Shown here: positions 15,532 through 23,078 of the stretch, in pieces
Layout: each line of letters starts with the position of its first letter
How positions within the stretch are numbered: position 1 is the first letter of the stretch
Assembly: GCA_022072515.1 (NCBI GenBank)
Contig: JAJVHT010000081.1
Location: forward strand, 1 to 32,064
DNA from: a bacterium
GTDB lineage: Bacteria > Zhuqueibacterota > Zhuqueibacteria > Zhuqueibacterales > Zhuqueibacteraceae
DNA: 32,064 bases
Direction: 5' to 3'
Translations under genes and position numbers: made by a program
The notes under the pieces: model-generated
The model's database searches: none
Seen by the model: only the letters and a program-made list of their open reading frames with translations
Told to the model about the DNA's origin: nothing

Positions 15532-16911
15532 TTACAATAACGTCCCGCCCAAGATCGCCAGCGCCACGGTGAAGTAGATCACCAATCCGGTGACGTCAAC
15601 CAACGTGGCCACGAACGGCGCGGACGAGGCCGCCGGGTCAAAGCCCAGGCGCCGCATGATGAACGGGAGCATCGAACCGGTGAGCGAGCCCCAGGTGACA
15701 ACGCCGATCAAGCTCGCTGCCACGGTTGCGGCCACGAGCACGTAGTGCTGGCCATAAAGCGTGGCGTGGTGCGGCCACAAGATAATTCGCACGAAAGCAA
15801 TCGCGCCGAGTACGGCGCCGAGCGCCAGGCCGCTAAAAAATTCACGGCGCATCACCCGCCACCACTGGCGCAGCCGGATTTCTCCCAGCGCCATGGCGCG
15901 AATGATCAGCGACGCGGCTTGCGAGCCGGAGTTGCCGCCGCTGCTGATGATCAGCGGAATGAACAGCGCCAACACCACGGCGCGGGCGATTTCAGTTTCA
16001 AAATAGCTCATGGCGGTAGCCGTCAACATTTCGCCGAGAAACAGCAACGTCAGCCAACCGGCGCGCTTCCGCACCATGCGAAAAAAATCAATCTGCAAAT
16101 ACGGCTCGGCGAGACTCTCGACTGCCGCCATTTTATGAATATCTTCCGTCGCTTCTTTCTCCACCACGTCGATGATATCGTCAACCGTCACGATGCCGAT
16201 AAGCATGCCGTCCGAATCCGTAACCGGCAGGGCGACGCGATCATATTTTTGCATCAGCTTCGCCGCCTCTTCGCGATCGCCATAAGCGGAGAGGGCGACA
16301 AAATGATGATCCAGCAGCGTGACCACCGCTTCCGCAGGATCGGCAAGAATCAATTTGCGCAGCCGCAGATCATCAATAAGTTTGCCGTGCGGATCGATCA
16401 CGTAGATCATATTGATGGTTTCGGCATCTTTGCCGCGCTGGCGAATATGTTCCAGGGCGCGGCCCACCGTCCATTCCGGATGGATGGCGACGTAATCCGG
16501 CGTCATCAAACGGCCGGCGCTCTCTTCGGGATAGCCGAGCAGTTGGCGCGTTTTGCTTAACTCCGTCGCCGAGAGCAAACCCAGCAATTGTTGCGTCACC
16601 TGCGCCGGCAATTCGCCAAAAAGCCGGGCGCGATCATCCGGCGCCGAGGCCTCGAGTACGTTACGGACATTTTCAGTCGTCAGGCTTTGCAGCAGACGGC
16701 GTTGTTCCGGTGTGGGCAGATAGGCAAAAACTTCCGCTGCGCGGCGGCGCGGGAGAAGCCGAAACAGAATCGGTTGATCTTTCTCCGGCAGGCTCAACAG
16801 CAGGTCCGCCGCTTCAGGAGCTTCCCATTCCGCAACGCCGTCTTTCAAGCCGGTGTAATCTTTTTTGCGAAGAAGCTCATCAATATCGGGGCCGAGCAGT
16901 TCTTTGAGCAT
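15532..16911 (-). CDS. mgtE: Magnesium transporter MgtE
   Basis: A 459-residue protein starting at ATG 16911, chosen because GAGGAGAT lies eight bases upstream and the family start MLKELLGPDIDELL follows; the frame extends to 16959 without support. Domains are in the usual order: an acidic superhelical N domain (about 20-130), two CBS domains (about 135-255; GIVTVDDIIDVVEKEATEDIH ends the second), a connecting helix and five membrane helices (from about 290). The membrane part carries SSGGNSGSQAASLIIRALGE-like and GSLTGSMLPF motifs of the pore. MgtE is a Mg2+-gated Mg2+ channel of the inner membrane. I saw no M-box riboswitch in the 190 bp upstream. Confidence 0.95.
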   Translation of the reverse strand: MLKELLGPDIDELLRKKDYTGLKDGVAEWEAPEAADLLLSLPEKDQPILFRLLPRRRAAEVFAYLPTPEQRRLLQSLTTENVRNVLEASAPDDRARLFGELPAQVTQQLLGLLSATELSKTRQLLGYPEESAGRLMTPDYVAIHPEWTVGRALEHIRQRGKDAETINMIYVIDPHGKLIDDLRLRKLILADPAEAVVTLLDHHFVALSAYGDREEAAKLMQKYDRVALPVTDSDGMLIGIVTVDDIIDVVEKEATEDIHKMAAVESLAEPYLQIDFFRMVRKRAGWLTLLFLGEMLTATAMSYFETEIARAVVLALFIPLIISSGGNSGSQAASLIIRAMALGEIRLRQWWRVMRREFFSGLALGAVLGAIAFVRIILWPHHATLYGQHYVLVAATVAASLIGVVTWGSLTGSMLPFIMRRLGFDPAASSAPFVATLVDVTGLVIYFTVALAILGGTLL

Positions 16912-16994
16912 CTGGCACGATCTCCTCAGATTATAAACTGTCAGCACGGCAATTGCCATGCGCCAGCTATCGCGACCGTGAAGGTTTTTGAACG

Positions 16995-17059
16995 AACCGC
17001 GAATTTACCTGAAGGTACGCTAATTTCTTTTTCGCGTTGATTAGCAGTAATTCGCGGTT
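16995..17059. repeat. Nested inverted repeat after htrA
   Basis: AACCGCGAATT (16995-17005) and AATTCGCGGTT (17049-17059) are perfect partners; GCTAAT and ATTAGC are nested inside. It starts 45 bp after the htrA stop. ACCGCGAA also occurs near 23597. It resembles a degraded dispersed repeat and could act as an mRNA 3' structure. Confidence 0.55.
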
Positions 17060-17103
17060 GACAGATTTGGCTACACGCGTCGGATGGCGGCAAGGTTGCC
17101 GCG

Positions 17104-18651
17104 CTACGGAATCTGTATCGCGACGTAGAACGTATTCTGTTCACGGCGGACGAGCAACGCCACGCTATCGCCGCTGCCAAGGCGCGCGATGATACGATTG
17201 AATTCTCGTGTCGTTCTTACAGCGGCGCGATTGATTTCTTTGATCAAATCGCCCTGCTGCATGCCAGCCTCTTCCGCCGGACTTCCGGAGGCGACCTCGG
17301 TAACCACGACGCCGGGTTCGTTCTGATAACCCAATTGTTGCGCTATGTCCGGCGTCAAATTTTGGATTGCCAGGCCGAGTTTCTTGCTGGTTTGCTCGTC
17401 CGGTTGTGGCTCTTCCGATTGCTCCTCACGGGCATCACGGCTTGTCAGGCGTTCGCCCAAAATCACTGTAACCTGCATGTCGCGACCGTCTCGCAACAAG
17501 GTTATCTGCACAGAGGTTCCCGGTGCAGTTTGCGCGACCATGTTGCGCAACCCGATGCTGTTTTTAACTTTGTCGCCGTTAAACGCAACAATGATATCGC
17601 CGCGCTTAACACCACCTTTATCGGCCGGTCCATCCGGTGTGACGTCTCCCACCAGTGCACCCTCCGTCCCCTTCAATTTCAGCGCTTTGGCCAGATTATC
17701 GTCAATGTCTTGCGGCACGAGTGCGAGATAACCGCGGGTAATCTTGCCTTTCTTTATGAGCTGCTCCATCACATGTCGCGCCATGTTGCTCGGAATCGCG
17801 AACCCGATGCCAACGTTGCCGCCGGAAGGGCTGCTGATCGCCGTGTTGATGCCGATCACATTGCCATCGAGATCCGCCAGCGCGCCGCCGCTGTTGCCGG
17901 GGTTGATCGAGGCATCGGTTTGAATGAAATCTTCATAATCCGCCAAGCCTACTGAAGAGCGCCCTTTGGCGCTGATAATGCCGGCCGTCACCGTGTGCAA
18001 CAGCTCGAACGGATTGCCGACCGCAATAACCCACTCGCCGATCTTCACCTCATCGGAGTTGCCGAGCGTCACCGCCGGCAGATTATCGGCGTCGATTTTA
18101 ATCACTGCGACATCGGTTTGTGGATCGGTACCAATGATTTTCGCAGTATATTTTTTCTTGTCGCCCAACATGACGGTCAATTTATCCGCTTTTTCGACGA
18201 CGTGATTGTTGGTGAGAATATAACCGTCCTTGCTCACGATGACGCCGGAACCGAGGCTGTGCACGGTTTGCTTTTCGGCGTTGTCGTTATTGTGCCGGCG
18301 AGCATTCGGATGCTGCGGCGATGGTCCGCCGAAAAAGCGCTGTGCAAAATCATCGCCGAAGAAAAATTGAAATGGATCGTTGCCGCCGAAGGGGTTTTGC
18401 ACTTCGACCACCTGCTCGTTGAAGATCGGCACCACCGCCGTATTGACTTTCAAGGAAGCCTCTTCAAAGGCGGCGCTAAATTGATTGAGCAGGGCGCGGC
18501 CCTGCGCGGCGCTAATTGCGGCCGGCGGTTTATCCGTTTTGTCCGCGCCATGAGAAATTGATACATTGCCGAAATTCGAGGCGACCATCAAGCCGCCCAA
18601 AAACGCCGCGAACACCGTCACGGCGAGGTAGAGACGACGCTTGGTATTCAT
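17104..18651 (-). CDS. htrA: HtrA/DegP-type periplasmic serine protease with two PDZ domains
   Basis: I start at ATG 18651 (515 residues): GGAGA is six bases upstream, while the ATG at 18657 would touch it. A signal anchor (about 8-26) leads to a trypsin-like domain with the triad His150 in TNNHVV, Asp180 in TDVAVIKI and Ser254 in GNSGGAL. Two PDZ domains follow (about 290-385 and 415-505); GALVGDVTPDGPADKGGVKRGD lies in the first. An insert with PFQFFFGDDF near 94-103 fits the family's LA loop. The enzyme degrades or refolds damaged envelope proteins. A palindrome (18799-18824) and a TGGCAC-CTTTG element (18899-18917) lie upstream, suggesting regulated expression. After the stop there is a nested inverted repeat rather than a U-tract terminator. 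Confidence 0.94.
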   Translation of the reverse strand: MNTKRRLYLAVTVFAAFLGGLMVASNFGNVSISHGADKTDKPPAAISAAQGRALLNQFSAAFEEASLKVNTAVVPIFNEQVVEVQNPFGGNDPFQFFFGDDFAQRFFGGPSPQHPNARRHNNDNAEKQTVHSLGSGVIVSKDGYILTNNHVVEKADKLTVMLGDKKKYTAKIIGTDPQTDVAVIKIDADNLPAVTLGNSDEVKIGEWVIAVGNPFELLHTVTAGIISAKGRSSVGLADYEDFIQTDASINPGNSGGALADLDGNVIGINTAISSPSGGNVGIGFAIPSNMARHVMEQLIKKGKITRGYLALVPQDIDDNLAKALKLKGTEGALVGDVTPDGPADKGGVKRGDIIVAFNGDKVKNSIGLRNMVAQTAPGTSVQITLLRDGRDMQVTVILGERLTSRDAREEQSEEPQPDEQTSKKLGLAIQNLTPDIAQQLGYQNEPGVVVTEVASGSPAEEAGMQQGDLIKEINRAAVRTTREFNRIIARLGSGDSVALLVRREQNTFYVAIQIP

Positions 18652-18798
18652 AATCATTCTCCAAAAATTGTTTTAAGCGATTTCACAATGGGTAATCTTG
18701 GTTTTGCACTGACAAGCACCAAACCCCATAAATCTTTTGTTGTCGAAATCGCGCAGATGGCGGTTTAGCTTGATCATGCAAAAACAGGATAGCAAATT

Positions 18799-18824
18799 GT
18801 TGTCTGCTGGCCCTGGCAGACAAC
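18799..18824. promoter_or_regulatory. Palindrome upstream of htrA, possible operator
   Basis: GTTGTCTGC (18799-18807) and GCAGACAAC (18816-18824) are perfect 9-bp inverted partners with an 8-bp spacer. It lies about 150 bp before the htrA start. The symmetry fits binding by a dimeric regulator or an RNA hairpin. There is no direct evidence for either. Confidence 0.4.
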
Positions 18825-18898
18825 GAGATGGATTAAACGAACAAACCGTTACGCTTGGTTACCTGGTCAAATTTTCTTCTTTTGTTCTGCGCTATTTA

Positions 18899-18917
18899 TC
18901 TCTCAAAGTTTGTGCCA
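18899..18917 (-). promoter_or_regulatory. Putative -24/-12 type element upstream of htrA
   Basis: The minus strand reads TGGCACAAACTTTGAGAGA from 18917 to 18899. It matches the element before the lipid operon (8441 to 8423) at 14 of the first 15 positions. The -24 half is perfect for sigma-54; the -12 half is TTTGA. It lies about 260 bp before htrA, which is far for a core promoter. Confidence 0.3.
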
Positions 18918-19041
18918 GAAATAGTCATGCAAATATAGAACTGATTTCTTAGGATTTAATTCAACCCGTCTCCCGGCGGCATTCTGATGAACTCAAATTT
19001 ATTGTAAGGAATTTTGCTTCCATGTTTAAAATTTTTACAGC

Positions 19042-19071
19042 AAAAAAAAGCAGCGGCTCAACACCGCTGCT
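19042..19071 (-). terminator. Rho-independent terminator
   Basis: On the minus strand AGCAGCGG and CCGCTGCT (plus 19064-19071 and 19049-19056) form a perfect 8-bp stem with a 7-base loop, followed by eight T residues. It ends the response-regulator gene cluster. Flanking A/T runs mean it could work weakly in the other direction too. Confidence 0.93.
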
Positions 19072-19079
19072 TCTTATTC

Positions 19080-19200
19080 TTAATTTTGCACGACCACCGT
19101 AAAATCCAAATCATCCTGGAAATGAATTTTTGCGGCTGGGCATACAAAAGAGGTGGTCCTGCTCTCCCCCCTTCTCCAGCAATTGCACGGCAAATGAAAA
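19080..19200 (-). other. Open but startless stretch after the first receiver gene
   Basis: In one minus-strand frame this stretch is open and ends with the plausible sequence PAAKIHFQDDLDFTVVVQN and TAA at 19080-19082, nine bases before the terminator stem. It has no start codon. It is in the +1 frame relative to the receiver gene, whose last codons contain the run ATAAAAACTTTTTGA. Losing one A there would fuse the two. It is either a sequencing or real frameshift, or the tail of a lost gene. Confidence 0.3.
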
Positions 19201-19614
19201 TCAAAAAGTTTTTATCCCGCCGCCGGCTTGTGCCTGTGAAACAAGCTCCCGCCAAGTGGGCGCCGTGGAAGCAAATTGGCGCAACGTGGACAGTAATTTC
19301 GAAAAATCCGGCGATTTGAGCACATAAGCGGCCGCGCCCCAGCTTCTGAAATCTTCGCTCCAAAATTCGTGGTCGGTATGAATGATGACAGGTAAAAGGG
19401 GGTTGTATGAAATGATCCTGTCGAGCAATTGCAGTCCGTCGTAGTCTGGCAAGGCTAAATCCATCAACACGACATCAATCCTTTCGTGCAACACCACGGC
19501 CAAAGCTTTCACTCCCGTATCAACGGCGCTGACTTCGTATCCGGCTTGCTTCAACCGCACCCGATATAAAAGATTAAGATTGGCATCATTTTCCACCAAC
19601 AACACACGAACCAT
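19201..19614 (-). CDS. Stand-alone response-regulator receiver protein 1
   Basis: A 137-residue protein; the start at ATG 19614 is chosen because AAGGA lies about nine bases upstream and VRVLLVEND follows, the normal start of a receiver domain. The phospho-acceptor is Asp52 in VLMDLALPDYDG, with Glu8/Asp10 as acidic pocket, Thr80 and Lys100 in YVLKSPD completing the site. No output domain follows, so it acts through protein contacts, in phosphorelay or as a phosphate sink. It is the last gene before the strong terminator. Two further receiver-only genes lie in the same cluster at 21541 and 22505. Confidence 0.87.
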   Translation of the reverse strand: MVRVLLVENDANLNLLYRVRLKQAGYEVSAVDTGVKALAVVLHERIDVVLMDLALPDYDGLQLLDRIISYNPLLPVIIHTDHEFWSEDFRSWGAAAYVLKSPDFSKLLSTLRQFASTAPTWRELVSQAQAGGGIKTF

Positions 19615-19707
19615 AAAATTTTTCCTTTTGTAATGCGCGTAAAACGCAATTGGCAGCGCTGTTGCTCGAATCACTGCTCCGCGTTGAACAAGCGTGGAGG
19701 TTCGAGA

Positions 19708-20043
19708 CTATGACGGCGAAGTCGCGCCATTGGGCAAGCAAGGATTGGATACGGTTTCGGGAACAAACCTGGTTGCCGCTTGTGCCGCCAAGGTTGGACG
19801 AATGACGGCGGTCGCCAGCCGCGCCCTGGCAATCTCATAGCTGACGCCGCCACCAACAGCCGTTTTCACCTCGCGGTCTGTGATGTGCGCCACGATCCTT
19901 ACACATTTTCCCTCGATGTCCTTTCTGGCATGAACGATCCCTTCGTGATCGGAAAGACTGAGTTCGGCGTCAAAGCCCAACTCTTTGAGACACTCTTGAA
20001 GCTTCTTGGTCACCGTTGCTTGAATACTGTTTGTGCTTGGCAT
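19708..20043 (-). CDS. Small unrecognised protein
   Basis: A 111-residue soluble protein with a very good Shine-Dalgarno (AAGGAGG about six bases before the ATG). It begins MPSTNSIQATVTKKLQECL, has a central strand-rich part with KCVRIVAHITDREVKTAVGG and a Pro-rich end. No family recognised. It follows the 231-residue unknown gene by 11 bp and probably works with it. It has no signal peptide, Cys pair or known motif, so I cannot name a function. Confidence 0.65.
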   Translation of the reverse strand: MPSTNSIQATVTKKLQECLKELGFDAELSLSDHEGIVHARKDIEGKCVRIVAHITDREVKTAVGGGVSYEIARARLATAVIRPTLAAQAATRFVPETVSNPCLPNGATSPS

Positions 20044-20054
20044 GGTAAACCTCC

Positions 20055-20750
20055 TTACCGTGGCAGAAGAGCAAGTGAAACATGTTCATTGACATTGACG
20101 CTACCGCCACCGGCACGGCTGCCGTCACCGGGGAGCAGATATAACATATCGAAACGCCGTGATGAAAATAACGCGAGGCGCGCGTCGATCATGGATTGCA
20201 ACGTCTCGATGCCGCCCGGAACAGCACTATCCAACGCCTCGCTGATCGCCCCGGAGCAAAACGGCCCGCCACCGCTAAAATGATAGCTCCACCAATCGAC
20301 GTAAGCTCCCAAGCGGCCGGCACCGTCAAGATAAGGGATGACGTAATAGCTAATATCGCCATCAGCATCGGAGCAGTACCACGGGGTGGACACGTGAAAG
20401 TTTAAAAAAATCCTGATGAGCAGATCCAATTCTCCGTGGCGATTGGGATCACTTTCGTGAAACGGCACATACCGCCAAGGTATCCATCCGGCTTTGATTC
20501 CGGAGGTTCGTGTGGCTGAACCGTCAAGCATTCTATCGACCGCGCTCAGAATATCAGCAGCATTTAGAATCGGGAGCAGGTCAACGGCGATTTCGCGGTC
20601 TTCCCTTTCCCAAACTAATGTGCTTTTCGTGGAACCAATATTTGCCCAGTTGATCCAGGCCCAGCAATTGGCGCAATGGCCGATGTTGAGAAATACCGTA
20701 TTGCCGCGAAAATCCGTATCGCCGAACCAATAATTTGTGAGTACAGGCAT
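20055..20750 (-). CDS. Unrecognised 231-residue protein
   Basis: The start ATG 20750 has AAGGAGAG upstream. The protein is notably rich in Trp and Tyr, with stretches such as CANCWAWINWANIG, AGWIPWRYVPFHESDPN, FHVSTPWYCSDADGD and YVDWWSYHFSGGGPFC. No signal peptide or membrane helix is evident. The aromatic-rich, strand-like segments could form a beta-rich binding fold, but I recognise no family. The small gene at 19708-20043 follows 11 bp later. A hairpin at 20794-20836 separates this pair from the beta-barrel gene upstream, so the pair may be its own transcriptional unit or a weakened extension of the upstream operon. Confidence 0.7.
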   Translation of the reverse strand: MPVLTNYWFGDTDFRGNTVFLNIGHCANCWAWINWANIGSTKSTLVWEREDREIAVDLLPILNAADILSAVDRMLDGSATRTSGIKAGWIPWRYVPFHESDPNRHGELDLLIRIFLNFHVSTPWYCSDADGDISYYVIPYLDGAGRLGAYVDWWSYHFSGGGPFCSGAISEALDSAVPGGIETLQSMIDARLALFSSRRFDMLYLLPGDGSRAGGGSVNVNEHVSLALLPR

Positions 20751-20793
20751 TTTAATGCTCTCCTTAAAATTTTATCGCGATGACCTTGCCATG

Positions 20794-20836
20794 CCGTTGC
20801 GCCTGAGGCCGCGGTTGGACACTTCAAGCGCAACGG
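20794..20836. repeat. Inverted repeat after the beta-barrel gene
   Basis: CCGTTGCGC (20794-20802) and GCGCAACGG (20828-20836) are perfect 9-bp partners with a 25-base spacer. The element starts 13 bp after the barrel gene stop. There is no U-tract. It may be an mRNA 3' end structure. Confidence 0.55.
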
Positions 20837-20849
20837 AACCGGCGAAAAG

Positions 20850-21521
20850 CTATGGCTGCAACGAAAAATTATACATGAGGCCGAGGCCGTAGTTCAGAAT
20901 TCTTTGGTCGCCGAAACCGGCATCGGCACCGAATTTCTGCTCATCCTTGGCGAAGAGATATTGATAACGCGCCCCGCCATAAATCGAAAAACGATTGGTC
21001 GCCGCGAATTCGACGCCGGCGCCGGCATTCAAGCCGAAGCTGGTTTTCGTAAACTCGTTCCCATTGCTGAGCTTGGCGGCGGCCCCGCTGAAGCCATCAA
21101 CGTTAATGCGAAATGGATAAAGACCCACGCCGGCATTAATTAGCGGCCGGAGGCGAGCGGATGAACCAATGGCGTTCGCAAAATTATAAATGCCCGCCAC
21201 GGTGATTTGATGGATCACGAAGGCCGGTGTTTCTCCCGGCGCGGAAGGCGCTTTGAAGTGCATGCCACCGAATTCGTAGCCGGCTTGAACGCCAAAACTT
21301 CGCCACGGAAAATATTGCCACGCCAGGCCATAACTGGCGCCGGTTTTCACCGCATCCGAAGTTTTTAAGCTCGAGCTAAAACTTCCCCCGACCGAGCTGA
21401 GGCCGCTGCCCCAAAAATTAAGCTTCATCCGTTGATGTTGCATCTCCGCCGCATTCATAACCGCGCTAAAGCTGAACGTGGCAACGAGGGCGGCTAAGAG
21501 AAAAATACGACGTTTCATCAT
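20850..21521 (-). CDS. Small outer-membrane beta-barrel protein
   Basis: A 223-residue protein with a signal peptide (about 1-25) starting at ATG 21521, where AAAGGAG stands six bases upstream. The mature part is made of alternating amphipathic strands, for example SYGLAWQYFPWRSFGVQAGYEFGG in pieces, GAGVEFAATNRFSIYGGARYQY and the end LGLMYNFSLQP. This is the style of the eight-strand outer-membrane barrel group (OmpA-N/OmpW-like). Such proteins are structural or act as small pores. It lies 19 bp after a receiver gene, which suggests cotranscription. The last residue is Pro rather than the usual aromatic residue, with Phe four from the end. Confidence 0.8.
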   Translation of the reverse strand: MMKRRIFLLAALVATFSFSAVMNAAEMQHQRMKLNFWGSGLSSVGGSFSSSLKTSDAVKTGASYGLAWQYFPWRSFGVQAGYEFGGMHFKAPSAPGETPAFVIHQITVAGIYNFANAIGSSARLRPLINAGVGLYPFRINVDGFSGAAAKLSNGNEFTKTSFGLNAGAGVEFAATNRFSIYGGARYQYLFAKDEQKFGADAGFGDQRILNYGLGLMYNFSLQP

Positions 21522-21540
21522 TCTGCACTCCTTTCCTGGG

Positions 21541-21969
21541 TTAAAACAAAAATAACGGCGCGGCTGCGCTGTGGTACAGGGCCAGGAGGGTGGCAACCGC
21601 GCCGGTATGGGAACACACAACAGCTTTCAGTTTATCGATGAGCGCCTGATAATCGAACGGCTTGACGAAGTAACCATCGGCGCCGGCCTGTTTCGCATCG
21701 GCGGCGGTGAAACTGGTGGAATACGCCGTCGTGGCGATGATCGGCAGCGCGGGATAAAGCGCCCTCACTTCGCGCAAAAGCTCGATGCCTGGCGGACCAG
21801 GCGCTTGAATATCGAGAATCAGCGCGCGCGGCTTCAGTTGTCGCAAAGCCTGCAAGCCGTCTCGCACCGAAGAAGTTCCCCAAACAGCGAACCCTTGTCG
21901 TTCGAGGCTCTTGCCAAACGCATTCACAACGCCGCTATCACTGTCGATAACTAAAACTGTTGCTCGCAT
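21541..21969 (-). CDS. Stand-alone response-regulator receiver protein 2
   Basis: A 142-residue receiver protein. The start is ATG 21969, right before RATVLVIDSDSG; a GTG at 22002 would overlap the DinB gene and adds an unlikely leader. The phospho-acceptor Asp is in ALILDIQAPG, the switch Thr in IIATTAYST and the conserved Lys in YFVKPFD. A short hydrophobic tail (VATLLALYHSAAAPLFLF) follows the receiver fold, which is unusual and might attach the protein to a membrane or partner. No Shine-Dalgarno is clear, so translation is probably coupled to the DinB gene 23 bp upstream. Confidence 0.86.
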   Translation of the reverse strand: MRATVLVIDSDSGVVNAFGKSLERQGFAVWGTSSVRDGLQALRQLKPRALILDIQAPGPPGIELLREVRALYPALPIIATTAYSTSFTAADAKQAGADGYFVKPFDYQALIDKLKAVVCSHTGAVATLLALYHSAAAPLFLF

Positions 21970-21992
21970 AAAATTTGACTGGGTTAACAAAT

Positions 21993-22490
21993 TTACGTCC
22001 ACGGCTCATCCGCGGTCGGGCCGTAGATCGAAGGAACTTTCCCGCCCGCCAGGCGCAAATAAACCGAGAACTGGCCGCGGTGATGCACCTGATCCATCAT
22101 CGTCATCCACAACGCCTCCGCCCGGCGGAGATCGCCCATTTGGCCCGGCCCCACGGGAAACCTGATCGTTTTGTTGAAATCCGCCTCGGAAAAATTTCTA
22201 AATTTTTTGGCCATTTCATCATGGGTGCTTTCATAAGCCGCCACAATTTCCTTCATGGTCGCCGGCGGTGGAGGCGGCGGGGGCATGCTTTTAAAGTCGA
22301 GGGTCTGGAGGCTGACAATCTTGTTGACCAGGCCTTGATCCACCACGAACGTCCACGCCAATTCTTTTGCCGAACGTGAGCGTTCATGCGGTTGCAAGTT
22401 GAGCTGGTCGGATGGGTACGCGCGGAGCACTTTCAGGGTGATCTGAAACTCGCGTTCCCAGGTTTGCAAGAACCTCTCCTTTTCATTCAT
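21993..22490 (-). CDS. DinB/YfiT-family four-helix protein
   Basis: A 165-residue protein with AAGGA about eight bases before ATG. It has the four-helix DinB layout with the C-terminal signature HHRGQFSVYLRLAGGKVPS and IYGPTADEPW. Of the three usual His metal ligands only the last, in HHRGQ, is kept; the first falls on Thr in KELAWTFV and the second on Asp in MMDQVHH. Many family members act as metal-dependent thiol transferases or damage-induced proteins of unknown role. A run of seven Pro sits in the loop near residue 70-77. It lies between two receiver genes with gaps of 14 and 23 bp, so it belongs to their operon. Confidence 0.87.
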   Translation of the reverse strand: MNEKERFLQTWEREFQITLKVLRAYPSDQLNLQPHERSRSAKELAWTFVVDQGLVNKIVSLQTLDFKSMPPPPPPPATMKEIVAAYESTHDEMAKKFRNFSEADFNKTIRFPVGPGQMGDLRRAEALWMTMMDQVHHRGQFSVYLRLAGGKVPSIYGPTADEPWT

Positions 22491-22504
22491 GATAAAATCC
22501 TTTG

Positions 22505-22897
22505 TTAAGGTCTGCCAAAGGCATTCTCTTGATATTTCGCCGGCACCGCAATGCCGGCCATAATGTAGGCCAAGGCCTCTTCCAATCCCGGAAAACCGGA
22601 GGGTTTGGGAACCAGGGCACTCGCATGGAAATAATCTTTGGGCGGCCGGTAGTCGGTATTGATAACGACAGGCAAATCCGGTTGCTGGAGGTGGAGAAAA
22701 TTCAGCAGTTGGGCGCCGGCGACATCGGCTGATTTCAGCGCGATAACCATGACATCGAATTTTTCTTGCGCTAAAACGTCGATAGCTGCTGTGCCCGTTC
22801 CGACGTCAAAAATTTTGTAGCCATCCAATTCCTCCAGTAAAATGCGGTGAAACAGCCGAATATCGTCATTTTCATCGACAATGAGAATTTTCGCCAT
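22505..22897 (-). CDS. Receiver-like protein 3 lacking the phospho-acceptor Asp
   Basis: A 130-residue protein opening with AKILIVDENDD, the normal acidic pocket of a receiver domain (Asp8, Asp11, Asp12). At the phosphorylation site the expected Asp is replaced: FDVMVIALKSAD has Ala53 where others have Asp. The switch Thr (VVINTD) and the Lys (LVPKPSG) remain. It should therefore not be phosphorylated in the ordinary way and may be a constitutive or ligand-controlled pseudo-receiver. It is the first gene of the cluster that includes two normal stand-alone receivers. No strong ribosome site is visible. Confidence 0.83.
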   Translation of the reverse strand: MAKILIVDENDDIRLFHRILLEELDGYKIFDVGTGTAAIDVLAQEKFDVMVIALKSADVAGAQLLNFLHLQQPDLPVVINTDYRPPKDYFHASALVPKPSGFPGLEEALAYIMAGIAVPAKYQENAFGRP

Positions 22898-23003
22898 GAG
22901 GCAGCCCTTGTTGTCATCATGCCATCCCGAAGATCAAAATCTTAAATTGGCGATGCCCAATTTAAAATTTTTTTCTCGTGTGATTGTAAAAATATCTGGC
23001 CGG

Positions 23004-23040
23004 TTAAAAATAAGAGGGCGGCAGCGATGACCACCGCCCT
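23004..23040 (-). terminator. Rho-independent terminator after the peptidoglycan-binding gene
   Basis: Minus strand AGGGCGG and CCGCCCT (plus 23034-23040 and 23015-23021) form a 7-bp GC-rich stem with a 12-base loop, followed by CTTATTTTT. It lies 38 bp after the gene's stop. Confidence 0.85.
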
Positions 23041-23078
23041 TTCTCCGCTTGTCGTTTATGAAAGTTAAACCGGGGAAG

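Larger units (their letters stand above)
18652..19041. other. Intergenic region upstream of htrA
   Basis: About 390 bp with no credible gene on either strand. It holds the palindrome at 18799-18824 and the -24/-12-like element at 18899-18917, both oriented to serve htrA. The part from 18925 to 19041 is AT-rich and shows nothing else I recognise. Confidence 0.6.

Noticed and set aside
16912..17103. M-box or other Mg2+ riboswitch before mgtE
   Set aside because: The stretch is short and contains only a nested inverted repeat that belongs behind htrA; no M-box pattern is visible.
18690..18722. TGGTGC with TGCA upstream of htrA as a sigma-54 promoter
   Set aside because: The distance between GG and GC is one base too long and the -24 box is imperfect.
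22942..22972. TTAAATTGG hairpin followed by T residues as a plus-strand terminator
   Set aside because: The 9-bp stem is mostly A-T, and no plus-strand gene precedes it.
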